From: Nonomuraea harbinensis | Lineage (GTDB): Bacteria; Actinomycetota; Actinomycetes; Streptosporangiales; Streptosporangiaceae | Direction: 5' to 3' | Length of the DNA stretch: 56,564 nucleotides | NCBI RefSeq assembly: GCF_019396385.1 | Contig: NZ_JAHKRN010000056.1 | Span: forward strand, 1 to 56,564 | Part shown: positions 9,207 to 17,623 of the stretch, one piece after another | How positions within the stretch are numbered: position 1 is the stretch's first letter | Layout: each line of letters opens with the position of its first letter | Made by a program: the position numbers and the translations under genes | The notes under the pieces: generated by a model | Told to the model about the DNA's origin: nothing | Database searches by the model: none | The model's input: the letters and a program-made list of their open reading frames with translations, nothing else

Positions 9207-10634
9207 ATGGACGTGCGTACCTTCTGGCTCGCAGGCCGCCCCGCCACAGGCGACGCCGAGCTCACCGTGACCAATCCGGACGACGGTCGCGAGGTCGGCC
9301 GGGTCTCCGTGCCGACAGATGCCCAGGTGGAGGAGGCCGTCGCCGCCGCCAAGGCGGTCGCGCGCGAAGCCGCCGCGCTGCCGATCCACGTGCGCGCGGA
9401 GGCGCTCGCCCACGTCTCCCGGCGACTGGCCGAAAGGTCCGACGAGATCGCCCACCTGATCACGGCCGAGAACGGCAAGCCTATTTTCTGGGCGCGCGGC
9501 GAGGTGAGCCGCGCCGTCTCCACCTTCCGCTTCGCCGCCGAGGAGACCCGGCGCTGGTCGGGCGAGGTGCAGCGGCTCGACACCGAGCCCGCCGCCGCCG
9601 GCCGGATGGCCTACGTGTCCCGCGTCCCGTACGGTCCGGTGCTGGCGATCACGCCGTTCAACTTCCCGCTCAACCTGGTCGCGCACAAGGTCGCCCCGGC
9701 CATCGCCGTCGGCGCCCCCGTGGTGGTCAAGCCCGCCCCGGCCACGCCGCTGTCGTCGCTGGTGCTGGGCGAGATCCTGGCCGAGACCGAGCTGCCCGCG
9801 GGCATGTTCTCGGTGCTGCCGGTCGCCAACGAGCGGGCCTCCGGCCTGGTGCTGGACCCGAGGCTGCCGGTGGTGTCGTTCACCGGCTCCGCCCCCGTCG
9901 GCTACGCCATCGCCGACCAGGTGCCGCGCAAGCACGTCACTCTGGAGCTGGGCGGCAACGCCGCCGCCGTGGTGCTGGCCGACGCCGACCTCGACTGGGC
10001 GGCCCGGCGCGTCGCGCTGTTCTCCAACTACCAGGCAGGCCAGAGCTGCATCGCCGTGCAGCGGGTCATCGTCGAGCGGCCGGTGTACGACGACTTCGTG
10101 GCGCGGCTGCTCCCCGCCGTCGCCGGGCTCGTCGTCGGCGACCCGGCCGACGAGAAGACCCAGGTGGGGCCGCTGGTCTCCGAGGCCGCCGCGGAGCGGG
10201 TCGAGGAGTGGGTGCGCGAGGCCGTCGAGGGCGGCGCCCGCGTGCTGGCGGGCGGCACCCGTGTGGGCGCCACGTTCGCGCCCACGGTGCTCGCCGACGT
10301 CCCCGCCGACGCCAAGGTCTGCCGCGAGGAGGTGTTCGGCCCCGTCATGGTGCTGGAGCCGGTCGACTCGGTGGACGAGGCCTTCGCCGCGGTCAACGAC
10401 TCGGCGTACGGGCTGCAGGCCGGGGTGTTCACCAGGTCGCTGGACACGGCGTTCCGGGCCAACCGCGAGCTTGAGGTCGGCGGCGTGATCATCGGCGACG
10501 TGCCGTCCTACCGGGCCGACCAGATGCCGTACGGCGGGGTGAAGGACTCCGGCGTCGGGCGCGAGGGCCTGCGCGCGGCCATGGAGGATCTCACGTACGA
10601 GAAGGTCATGGTGCTGACGGGGCTCAGCCTCTGA
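9207..10634 (+). CDS. NAD(P)-dependent aldehyde dehydrogenase
   Basis: A 475-residue soluble aldehyde dehydrogenase. The general base is Glu247 in LELGG and the nucleophile is Cys281 in NYQAGQSCIAVQ. TPFNFPLNLVAHKVAPAIA and KPAPATPLSS form the cofactor region. The pattern is closest to lactaldehyde/succinate-semialdehyde-type enzymes and clearly differs from the CoA-acylating MmsA at 1.8 kb. A GGAGG site precedes the ATG by 5 nt. With gabT nearby, oxidation of succinate semialdehyde to succinate is the most economical role. The divergent TetR gene suggests induction by an aldehyde or related compound. Substrate identity is inferred. Confidence 0.85.
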   Translation: MDVRTFWLAGRPATGDAELTVTNPDDGREVGRVSVPTDAQVEEAVAAAKAVAREAAALPIHVRAEALAHVSRRLAERSDEIAHLITAENGKPIFWARGEVSRAVSTFRFAAEETRRWSGEVQRLDTEPAAAGRMAYVSRVPYGPVLAITPFNFPLNLVAHKVAPAIAVGAPVVVKPAPATPLSSLVLGEILAETELPAGMFSVLPVANERASGLVLDPRLPVVSFTGSAPVGYAIADQVPRKHVTLELGGNAAAVVLADADLDWAARRVALFSNYQAGQSCIAVQRVIVERPVYDDFVARLLPAVAGLVVGDPADEKTQVGPLVSEAAAERVEEWVREAVEGGARVLAGGTRVGATFAPTVLADVPADAKVCREEVFGPVMVLEPVDSVDEAFAAVNDSAYGLQAGVFTRSLDTAFRANRELEVGGVIIGDVPSYRADQMPYGGVKDSGVGREGLRAAMEDLTYEKVMVLTGLSL

Positions 10635-10656
10635 GAGACGGGCGCGGGCCCGGCCT

Positions 10657-11754
10657 TCAGGCGCGCTCCGCGGTGTGGAAGAGCTTCCTGGCGGGCTCGC
10701 CCAGGATGGGGCCGTACATGGTGCGGCGGTCGTCGCTGTACTTGAAGCTGCTCACGGACGTGATCGTGCCCCTGCCGGTGGACGTGTCGAAGCGCGTCAG
10801 CCACGGGCCGCCGCTGGAGCCCGCCGTCATGTCGCAGCCGAGCCCCTGGTCGTGGGTGTCTCCGTAGGGGTCGTCACGCAGGCGGCCGGCGCAGTAGACC
10901 AGGTGCCGGCCGTCGTAGGGCGGGTCGGCCGGGTAGCCGAAGCCGATCGCGTGGCCGCCGCGCGGGGCGTTGAAGGCGATGTCCTGGACGCCCACCACGT
11001 CGGCGACGTGCCGGCCGCGTGAGGGGGCCAGCGCCACCATGCCCACGTCGTAGCTGTCGTCGGAGCCTCGCGACCAGGGCCCGGCCACGAACATGCGGCG
11101 CGCGGTCCACTGCCCGTACGGCTTGGCGCCGTTCGTGCCGTAACCGGGGACGAACGTCCAGTTCTTGGCCCAGGCGCCGGAGCCGTCCTTGACGCAGTGG
11201 CCGGCGGTGACCACGACGTCGCGGTTGCGGCTGCGCACGGTGCTGGCCGAGCAGACGAAGTCGACGCCGTTCATGGTGAGGAAGACGCGGCCGGTGGTCC
11301 TGGCCACCGCGCCCCCGACCGCCCAGCGGGAACCGGAGGTCCGGGCCAGCGGGCGGGCCGACTGGTGGCGGGCCTCGGCCCGCGTGCCATGCCGGGGCGG
11401 GACCAGGCGGACGTCGCCGCCGGTGACCCCGGGGGCGACGCCGAGGCCGGTGCCGCCGGTGAGGCCGCTCAGCAGGCCGCCCTCGGTGACCAGACCGGGC
11501 AGGTCGATGGGCAGGGCGTTGTCCATGCGGTCGGGGGTCCAGTAGGAGAGCACGCGCAGGTGGTCGGCCGCGCCCCGGGCCGCGATGTGCTCGACGACGT
11601 CGGCGGGCGCCGGGGCCTCGGGCAGGCGGGTGGCCGCCGCGGGCGGCGGCGGGACGACGCTCGCGTGTCGCTCGGGAGTCGCCCCGACGAGGGCGGGGCC
11701 CAGCAGGCCCGCGACGAGGGGCGCCGCCGCGAGCAAGGGGGTGCTCAGGGTCAT
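10657..11754 (-). CDS. Secreted trypsin-like serine protease
   Basis: A 365-residue secreted peptidase of the chymotrypsin/V8 fold. A signal sequence (TPLLAAAPLVAGLLGPALVGA) and a propeptide-like region to about residue 140 precede the catalytic domain. The triad is His186 (VVTAGHC), Asp236 (DSYDVGMVAL) and Ser314 (TAGSSGGPW). Cysteines 168/187 and 288/307 are placed for disulfides. The TAGSSGGPW site and loose specificity pocket resemble actinobacterial S1-family peptidases with a V8-like core. The ATG at 11754 is chosen because the signal sequence starts there; an in-frame ATG 60 nt upstream is possible. It is divergent from dxr and otherwise isolated. Confidence 0.85.
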   Translation of the reverse strand: MTLSTPLLAAAPLVAGLLGPALVGATPERHASVVPPPPAAATRLPEAPAPADVVEHIAARGAADHLRVLSYWTPDRMDNALPIDLPGLVTEGGLLSGLTGGTGLGVAPGVTGGDVRLVPPRHGTRAEARHQSARPLARTSGSRWAVGGAVARTTGRVFLTMNGVDFVCSASTVRSRNRDVVVTAGHCVKDGSGAWAKNWTFVPGYGTNGAKPYGQWTARRMFVAGPWSRGSDDSYDVGMVALAPSRGRHVADVVGVQDIAFNAPRGGHAIGFGYPADPPYDGRHLVYCAGRLRDDPYGDTHDQGLGCDMTAGSSGGPWLTRFDTSTGRGTITSVSSFKYSDDRRTMYGPILGEPARKLFHTAERA

Positions 11755-11869
11755 GCCCACCGAGTGTGCACCACGAGATGTGTCCTTGCGGCTACTTTCC
11801 GTGAAATTCCTCATGGCGGGTCGCGGGTTCTGTGCGCGGGCACGTGCGGTGTCGGGGGACAATGGACGG

Positions 11870-13060
11870 GTGCGCGCACCGACCCTCCGCTCCGTCACCG
11901 TCCTCGGATCCACCGGCTCCGTCGGCACCCAGGCCCTCGACGTGATCGCCGCCAACCCCGACCGGTTCAGGGTCGCCGGCCTCGCCGCCGGGGGCGGCAG
12001 GGCCGATCTGCTCGCCCGCCAGGCGGCCGAGTCCGGGGCCGAGGTCGTCGCCGTCGCCGATCCCGCCGCGGTGCCCGCGCTGCGCGAGGCGCTGGCCGCG
12101 CACGGGGCGAGTCCCGAGGTGCTCGCCGGCGCCGACGGGGTCGCCGAGGTGGCCGGCCGGCCGTGCGACACCGTGCTCAACGCCATCACCGGCGCGCTCG
12201 GCCTGACCTCCACGCTGGTGGCCCTGGACGCCGGGCGGATGCTCGCGCTGGCCAACAAGGAGTCCCTGATCGTCGGCGGGCCGCTGGTCAAGCGGCTGGC
12301 CAGGCCCGGTCAGCTCGTGCCGGTCGACTCCGAGCACTCGGCGCTGCAGCAGTGCCTGTGGGCGTCGGGGCCGCGGGGCCACGATCCCGGCGCCGTCAAG
12401 CGGCTGGTCGTCACCGCCAGCGGCGGCCCGTTCCGCGGCCGCACCCGCGCCGAGATGACCGGCGTGACGCCCGAGATGGCCCTGGCCCACCCCACCTGGT
12501 CCATGGGCCCGGTGATCACCATCAACTCGGCCACCCTGGTCAACAAGGGCCTGGAGGTGATCGAGGCCCACCTGCTGTTCGACCTCGGCTTCGACCGGAT
12601 CGAGGTCGTGGTCCACCCGCAGTCGATCATCCACTCGATGGTCGAGTACATCGACGGCTCGACCATCGCCCAGGCGAGCCCTCCCGACATGCGGCTGCCC
12701 ATCGCCCTGGCGCTCGGCCACCCCGAGCGGGTCCCCGCGGCCACCCCGCCGGTCGACTGGACCAGGGCCCACACCTGGACCTTCGAGCCGCTCGACGACG
12801 CCGCCTTCCCGGCGGTCGCGCTGGCCCGCCACGTCGGCTCGGCGGGCGGCACCGCCCCGGCCGTCTACAACGCGGCCAACGAGGTGTGCGTGGAGGCGTT
12901 CGTCAAGGGCGGGTTGCCGTTCCTCGGCATCGTCGACACGGTCGCCAAGGTCGTCGAAGAACATCAGGTCACCCCGGCCGGCTCCGTCGAGGAGGTGCTC
13001 GCCGCCGACGCGTGGGCCCGCGCCCGTGCGGCGGAGCTCACAGCCGGGCAGTCCCGCTAG
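11870..13060 (+). CDS. dxr: 1-deoxy-D-xylulose 5-phosphate reductoisomerase
   Basis: A 396-residue enzyme of the MEP isoprenoid pathway. It converts DXP to 2-C-methyl-D-erythritol 4-phosphate with NADPH. Visible motifs are the dinucleotide loop GSTGSVGTQALDV, ANKESLIVGG, the metal/substrate region PVDSEHSAL, TASGGPFRG, TINSATLVNKGLEVIEAH and VHPQSIIHSMVEY. The GTG start lies at the right place for the GSTGS loop, and the length is standard. ispG follows after 41 bp on the same strand. In Mycobacterium and Streptomyces an M50 site-2 protease (rip1/rseP) sits between the two genes; it is absent here. Confidence 0.95.
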   Translation: MRAPTLRSVTVLGSTGSVGTQALDVIAANPDRFRVAGLAAGGGRADLLARQAAESGAEVVAVADPAAVPALREALAAHGASPEVLAGADGVAEVAGRPCDTVLNAITGALGLTSTLVALDAGRMLALANKESLIVGGPLVKRLARPGQLVPVDSEHSALQQCLWASGPRGHDPGAVKRLVVTASGGPFRGRTRAEMTGVTPEMALAHPTWSMGPVITINSATLVNKGLEVIEAHLLFDLGFDRIEVVVHPQSIIHSMVEYIDGSTIAQASPPDMRLPIALALGHPERVPAATPPVDWTRAHTWTFEPLDDAAFPAVALARHVGSAGGTAPAVYNAANEVCVEAFVKGGLPFLGIVDTVAKVVEEHQVTPAGSVEEVLAADAWARARAAELTAGQSR

Positions 13061-13101
13061 CTCCCTAGACTGGGAAGCGTCGTCGACACACAAGGGTTGA
13101 A

Positions 13102-14268
13102 ATGTCTCCTGTAGCACTCGGCATCCCCACGGTCCGTCCCAAGCCGCTCGCCGAACGCCGACACTCCCGCCAGATCATGGTCGGCGGCGTGCCCGTGGGC
13201 GGTGACGCGCCCGTCTCCGTGCAGTCGATGACCACCACCGTCACCGCCGACGTCAACGCCACCCTCCAGCAGATCGCCGAGCTCACCGCGTCCGGCTGCC
13301 AGATCGTCCGGGTGGCCGTGCCGTCCCAGGACGACGCGGAGGCGCTGCCGATCATCGCGAAGAAGTCGCAGATCCCGGTCATCGCCGACATCCACTTCCA
13401 GCCGAAGTACGTCTTCGCCGCCATCGAGGCGGGCTGCGCGGCGGTGCGCGTCAACCCGGGCAACATCAAGAAGTTCGACGACAAGGTGGGCGAGATCGCC
13501 AAGGCCGCCGCCGAGCACGGCGTGCCCATCCGCATCGGGGTCAACGCCGGGTCGCTCGATCCGCGGCTGCTGCAGAAGTACGGCAAGGCCACGCCCGAGG
13601 CGCTGGTCGAGTCGGCGCTGTGGGAGTGCTCGCTCTTCGAGGAGCACGGCTTCCGCGACATCAAGATCTCGGTCAAGCACAACGACCCGGTCGTCATGAT
13701 CAACGCCTACCGGCTGCTCGCGGCCCAGTGCGACTACCCGCTCCACCTCGGCGTCACCGAGGCCGGCCCGGCCTTCCAGGGCACCGTCAAGTCGGCGGTG
13801 GCGTTCGGCGCGCTGCTGGCCGAGGGGATCGGCGACACCATCCGGGTGTCGCTGTCGGCGCCTCCGGTGGAGGAGGTCAAGGTCGGCACCGCCATCCTGG
13901 AGTCGCTCGGGCTGCGCGAGCGAGGGCTGGAGATCGTGTCCTGCCCGTCGTGCGGGCGCGCCCAGGTCGACGTCTACACGCTGGCCGACCAGGTCCAGGC
14001 CGGGCTCGAAGGGCTCAAGGTGCCGCTGCGGGTGGCCGTGATGGGCTGCGTCGTCAACGGTCCAGGCGAGGCGCGTGAGGCCGACCTGGGAGTGGCCTCG
14101 GGCAACGGCAAGGGCCAGATCTTCGTCAAGGGCGAGGTCATCAAGACCGTGCCGGAGTCGCAGATCGTCGAGACCCTCATCGAGGAGGCCCTCCGCCTGG
14201 CCGAGGAGATGGGCGTGGCGGTCGACCTCGACGACGACGCCTCCGGGCCCGAGGTCGTCGTGCGCTGA
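13102..14268 (+). CDS. ispG: (E)-4-hydroxy-3-methylbut-2-enyl-diphosphate synthase
   Basis: A 388-residue [4Fe-4S] enzyme (GcpE) that reduces methylerythritol cyclodiphosphate to HMBPP late in the MEP pathway. The TIM-barrel opens with VGGVPVGGDAPVSVQSMT. Cluster ligands are Cys281 and Cys284 (SCPSCGR), Cys316 (GCVVNGPGE) and Glu323. Length and motifs are those of the short bacterial form. It probably shares a transcript with dxr. In mycobacteria the next gene is the Rv2867c GNAT; here that GNAT lies 3.4 kb downstream, behind three unrelated genes. Confidence 0.96.
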   Translation: MSPVALGIPTVRPKPLAERRHSRQIMVGGVPVGGDAPVSVQSMTTTVTADVNATLQQIAELTASGCQIVRVAVPSQDDAEALPIIAKKSQIPVIADIHFQPKYVFAAIEAGCAAVRVNPGNIKKFDDKVGEIAKAAAEHGVPIRIGVNAGSLDPRLLQKYGKATPEALVESALWECSLFEEHGFRDIKISVKHNDPVVMINAYRLLAAQCDYPLHLGVTEAGPAFQGTVKSAVAFGALLAEGIGDTIRVSLSAPPVEEVKVGTAILESLGLRERGLEIVSCPSCGRAQVDVYTLADQVQAGLEGLKVPLRVAVMGCVVNGPGEAREADLGVASGNGKGQIFVKGEVIKTVPESQIVETLIEEALRLAEEMGVAVDLDDDASGPEVVVR

Positions 14269-14288
14269 CCCCGTGCCTCCCGCGACTC

Positions 14289-15125
14289 TCAGGGGTCCGG
14301 GAGGAGCTTGGTGAGGAGGGCGCGGAGCTCGTGCTCGGCCTCGGGGCCCAGGAGAGACAGGATCTCCGCCTGCAGGTGTTCGGCGGCTTCGCGGACGGTG
14401 GTGAGGCGCTGCCTGCCGAGGGGGGTCAGTTCCAGCGCGTAGCGGCGGCGGTCGGCGGGGTCCTGACCGCGGGCGACCAGCCCGAGCCGCACCAGTTCGT
14501 CGACGATCTGCGCGGCGGCCGGCTCGGTGATGTCCAGGCGGCGGGCGAGCTGCTGCTGGGCGCACGGGGTCAGGGTCTCCAGGGCGGCCAGGCTGCCGAA
14601 GTGGCGGGTGCGCAGGCCGGAGCCGGCCAGGAGCGCGTCGCCCATGCGGCGCAGCCGGTAGTGCGCCTGCGCCACCAGGTAGGCGGTGGTCCGGAGCGGC
14701 TCCGGCTCGGGCAGCAGCAGGCTGAGCAGCTCGTTGAGCCGCTCGCGTTCGCCGGGGGTCAGTGACGCGGTGACGCGGGCGTCCCGTTCGGCGACCGCCT
14801 CGCGCATGGCGTCGCGTGCCTTGCGGCCCTCCTCGGTGATCGACAGCACGTAGGAGCGCCGGTTGGCGGGGTTGCGGGTACGGGTGACGTACCCGGCCTG
14901 CTGGAGCCTGTCGATCAGCCGTACCATGATCGTCCGGTTGATGCCGAGCCGCTCGGCCAGTTCGAGCTGGGAGTCGGCGTCCTGGTCGGCGAGGGTGTCG
15001 AGGACCACGAAGTCGCGCGAGCGCGGGTCGTCGCTCAGCGCCTCCGCGGTGAAGCGGGCGTAGACCCGGCGCAGCAGCCTCCCTGGAGACCTGCTCAGGG
15101 TTTCCGCGAGCGTCCTGTCCTGCAT
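14289..15125 (-). CDS. Tandem double-MarR regulator
   Basis: A 278-residue regulator built from two consecutive MarR-type winged-helix modules. Module 1 (about residues 10-125) contains LELAERLGINRTIMVRLIDRLQQAGYVTRTRNPANRRS. Module 2 (about 150-270) contains QQLARRLDITEPAAAQIVDELVRLGLVARGQDPADRRRY. Ordinary MarR proteins are about 150 residues and form dimers, so this looks like an internal duplication giving a single-chain pseudo-dimer. The ATG at 15125 has GGAGG 8 nt upstream; an ATG 18 nt further upstream is less likely. It diverges from the hemerythrin gene, its probable target, and converges on ispG with a 20-bp gap. Confidence 0.8.
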   Translation of the reverse strand: MQDRTLAETLSRSPGRLLRRVYARFTAEALSDDPRSRDFVVLDTLADQDADSQLELAERLGINRTIMVRLIDRLQQAGYVTRTRNPANRRSYVLSITEEGRKARDAMREAVAERDARVTASLTPGERERLNELLSLLLPEPEPLRTTAYLVAQAHYRLRRMGDALLAGSGLRTRHFGSLAALETLTPCAQQQLARRLDITEPAAAQIVDELVRLGLVARGQDPADRRRYALELTPLGRQRLTTVREAAEHLQAEILSLLGPEAEHELRALLTKLLPDP

Positions 15126-15192
15126 GCGGCACACCTCCGGCAAGGCAGCTTACCCATGGAGCTGATGGTTAAGCGCAAAAATAGTTGGCATG

Positions 15193-15222
15193 TTGACGAT
15201 TGGCCATAGTGACGGTTAGCGT
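15193..15222 (+). promoter_or_regulatory. Promoter of the hemerythrin gene
   Basis: TTGACG (15193-15198) and TAGCGT (15217-15222) are spaced by 18 bp, a fair match to a housekeeping actinobacterial promoter. It lies between the divergent double-MarR and hemerythrin genes. Confidence 0.4.
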
Positions 15223-15249
15223 GGTTGACATCTGAACGAGGAGGCAGCC

Positions 15250-15867
15250 ATGACCTACCGGCTGGACATGTCGATGATGCTCGCGATGCACGACGCGCTC
15301 CGGCGCGAGCTGGAGCGCGTCGCCCGCGTCGCCGCCAAGACCGGCGACGACCCGCGGCGGATCCTGCGGGCCGCCGTCGGATGGGAGCTGTTCAAGAAGT
15401 TCCTGCGGGTGCACCACACGTCCGAGGACGTGGCGCTCTGGCCCGCGATGCGCGACGCCGTGAGCGCCGACGGACTGGCGCTGCTCGACGCGATGGAGGA
15501 CGAGCACGCCGCCATCGACCCGCTGCTGGACGGCGTGGACGCCGCTCTCGCCGACCGTGAGAACGGCGCCGAGCGGCTCGGCGGCCTGGTCGACGCCCTG
15601 GTCACCGGTCTGGGCGGGCATCTGCGGCACGAGGAGTCCGAAGGGCTCGCGCTCATCGACGCCACGCTCGGCGAGGAGCAGTGGAGCCGGTTCGGCCAGA
15701 CCCACCGCGAGCGCATCGGGGGCGACGCCCCGACCTATCTGCCCTGGCTGCTCGACGACAAGGACCCCCGGGTGGTGGCGGCCATCCTCGACGGCATGCC
15801 CGCCGCCCTCCGGGAGGCGTACCGCGACGAGTGGCGCCCCGCCTACGACCGTCTGAACCTCTACTGA
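15250..15867 (+). CDS. Hemerythrin-like (HHE) domain protein
   Basis: A 205-residue cytoplasmic protein with a hemerythrin-like four-helix bundle. The likely di-iron ligands are His14 (AMHDAL), His55/His56 with Glu59 (VHHTSED), Glu83/His86 (MEDEHAAID), and His124, His127 and Glu128/129 (GGHLRHEES). Such proteins bind O2 or NO, or store iron; which applies here cannot be told. An AGGAGG site precedes the ATG. The divergent double-MarR suggests control by a stress signal, for example redox or NO. Residues 140-205 form an extra C-terminal helix region typical of larger actinobacterial members. Confidence 0.83.
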   Translation: MTYRLDMSMMLAMHDALRRELERVARVAAKTGDDPRRILRAAVGWELFKKFLRVHHTSEDVALWPAMRDAVSADGLALLDAMEDEHAAIDPLLDGVDAALADRENGAERLGGLVDALVTGLGGHLRHEESEGLALIDATLGEEQWSRFGQTHRERIGGDAPTYLPWLLDDKDPRVVAAILDGMPAALREAYRDEWRPAYDRLNLY

Positions 15868-15988
15868 CGAGACCCCGCGCCGGAGACCAGGGCCGCATCA
15901 CGGAATGGCAAGCAATTCTCCATACCGTCCGTCACTGAGTCGCTACGTACGGCAGTATTCCTCGCCTATGGAATGGGGGAGGAGCCGG

Positions 15989-17590
15989 ATGAAGCGGTTC
16001 GTGACACTGGTGGGCGGCATGGTGGGCGGCATGGCCATGCTGGGCGTGTGCGTGGCGCCGGCGAGCGTGGGCGCCGAGGCGAAGCCGGAGACCCCGCCGG
16101 CGCGGGTCACGTGGGGCGCCTGCCCGAAAAAGGGCGAGAAGAAGCTCACCACGTTGGCGGAGAGCCTCGGCACCCAGTGCGGCACCGTACGGGTGCCGCT
16201 CGACTACCGGGAGCCGTCGGGGCACGCCATCCGGTTGTCCGTCAACCGGATCAAGGCCAAGGAGCCCCGTGACGGCAACCATCTCGGCACCCTGGTGGTC
16301 AACCCGGGCGGCCCCGGCGCGTCCGGCCGCGACCTGGCCGTGTACATGGCCGCGGCGCTGCCGCGTGAGCTGCGCGACCGCTACGACGTCGTCGGCTTCG
16401 ACCCCCGCGGGGTGGGCGCCAGCCAGCCGGCGATGCGGTGCGTCGACCCCGAGGTCTACCACCGGCCGCCCCGCCCCGACTCGGTGCCGGTCGATCGCGC
16501 CGACGAGAACACCTTGCTCAGCCGGGCCGCCGACTACGCCAACCGGTGCGGCAGCGCCTGGTCGTGGCTGCTGCCGCACATGAACACCGAGAACGTCGCC
16601 AGGGACCTCGACCGGATCCGCGCCGCGCTCGGCGAGCAGCGCATCAGCTACCTCGGCTACTCCTACGGCACCTACATCGGCGCCGTCTACGCCACCCTGT
16701 TCCCGCAGCGGGTCAAGCGGCTGGTGCTCGACAGCGTGGTGGAGCCCGACGGCGAGTGGTACCGGAGCAACCTGACGCAGAACCGCGCCTTCGAGAAGCG
16801 TCACCGCGCGCTCATGGCGTGGACGGCCCGCCACAACCGGACCTACCAGCTCGGCCGCACCGCCAGGCAGACCAGGTTCGCCTGGTACGCGATGCGCTCC
16901 CGGCTGGCGGAGCAGCCGGCGGGCGGCGTGGTCGGCCCGAGCGAGCTGGACGACACCTTCACCATCGCCGGCTACAGCGAGAGGGTCTGGCCCGAGCTGA
17001 TCGCCGCCTGGTCCGCGTACGTCCGCGAGGGCGACCCGAAGCCGCTCGTCGCCGCCTGGGAGAAGCACGGCAAGAACGACGCGGACGACGAGAACGGCTA
17101 CGCCGTCTACCTCGCCGTCCAGTGCCGCGACTCGCGATGGCCGCGCGACTGGAACACCTGGCGCCGCGACATGACCAGGCTGCACCAGGAGGCGCCGTTC
17201 CTCACCTGGCCGAACGCCTGGTTCAACGCGCCGTGCGCGTTCTGGCCGGTGCGCGGCGGGGAGCCGGTCAAGGTGCGCGGCTCGTGGCGGCTCCCGCCGA
17301 TCCTCATGCTCCAGTCGCGCGACGACGCCGCCACCCCGTACGCGGGAGCGGTCACGATGCGCGGCAGGTTCCCGACCGCGCGCATGGTGGTCGAGACGGG
17401 CGGCGACCACGGCATCTCGTTCGCCGGCAACCGGTGCGTGGATCGCCACCTGGTGGCCTACCTGCAGGACGGCACCGTACCCGCCCAGGGGGCGCGGTGC
17501 GCGGCCAAGCCGGAGCCGCGACCGAAGGCCCGCATGCAGTCCCGCTCCTCTCTAGGTCACGAAAGGCTCACCGACGTGCTAGCCAGATGA
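15989..17590 (+). CDS. Secreted alpha/beta hydrolase with TAP-like C-terminal domain
   Basis: A 533-residue secreted hydrolase of the tripeptidyl-aminopeptidase/proline-iminopeptidase type (MEROPS S33). Residues 1-28 are a signal peptide. The oxyanion motif NPGGPGASG is at 105-113, the nucleophile is Ser225 in GYSYGTYIG, and the acid and His lie in SRDDAATP and GDHGIS of the TAP-like C-terminal domain. Several cysteines suggest disulfides, as expected outside the cell. Streptomyces Tap and mycobacterial Hip1/CaeA are the nearest known relatives. The ATG at 15989 has a GGGGAGGAG site; an upstream in-frame ATG would bury the signal peptide. It stands alone between the hemerythrin and GNAT genes. 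Confidence 0.87.
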   Translation: MKRFVTLVGGMVGGMAMLGVCVAPASVGAEAKPETPPARVTWGACPKKGEKKLTTLAESLGTQCGTVRVPLDYREPSGHAIRLSVNRIKAKEPRDGNHLGTLVVNPGGPGASGRDLAVYMAAALPRELRDRYDVVGFDPRGVGASQPAMRCVDPEVYHRPPRPDSVPVDRADENTLLSRAADYANRCGSAWSWLLPHMNTENVARDLDRIRAALGEQRISYLGYSYGTYIGAVYATLFPQRVKRLVLDSVVEPDGEWYRSNLTQNRAFEKRHRALMAWTARHNRTYQLGRTARQTRFAWYAMRSRLAEQPAGGVVGPSELDDTFTIAGYSERVWPELIAAWSAYVREGDPKPLVAAWEKHGKNDADDENGYAVYLAVQCRDSRWPRDWNTWRRDMTRLHQEAPFLTWPNAWFNAPCAFWPVRGGEPVKVRGSWRLPPILMLQSRDDAATPYAGAVTMRGRFPTARMVVETGGDHGISFAGNRCVDRHLVAYLQDGTVPAQGARCAAKPEPRPKARMQSRSSLGHERLTDVLAR

Positions 17591-17623
17591 GCTATTCCGT
17601 GGTCGTTCGCGTAGTCTGACCAT

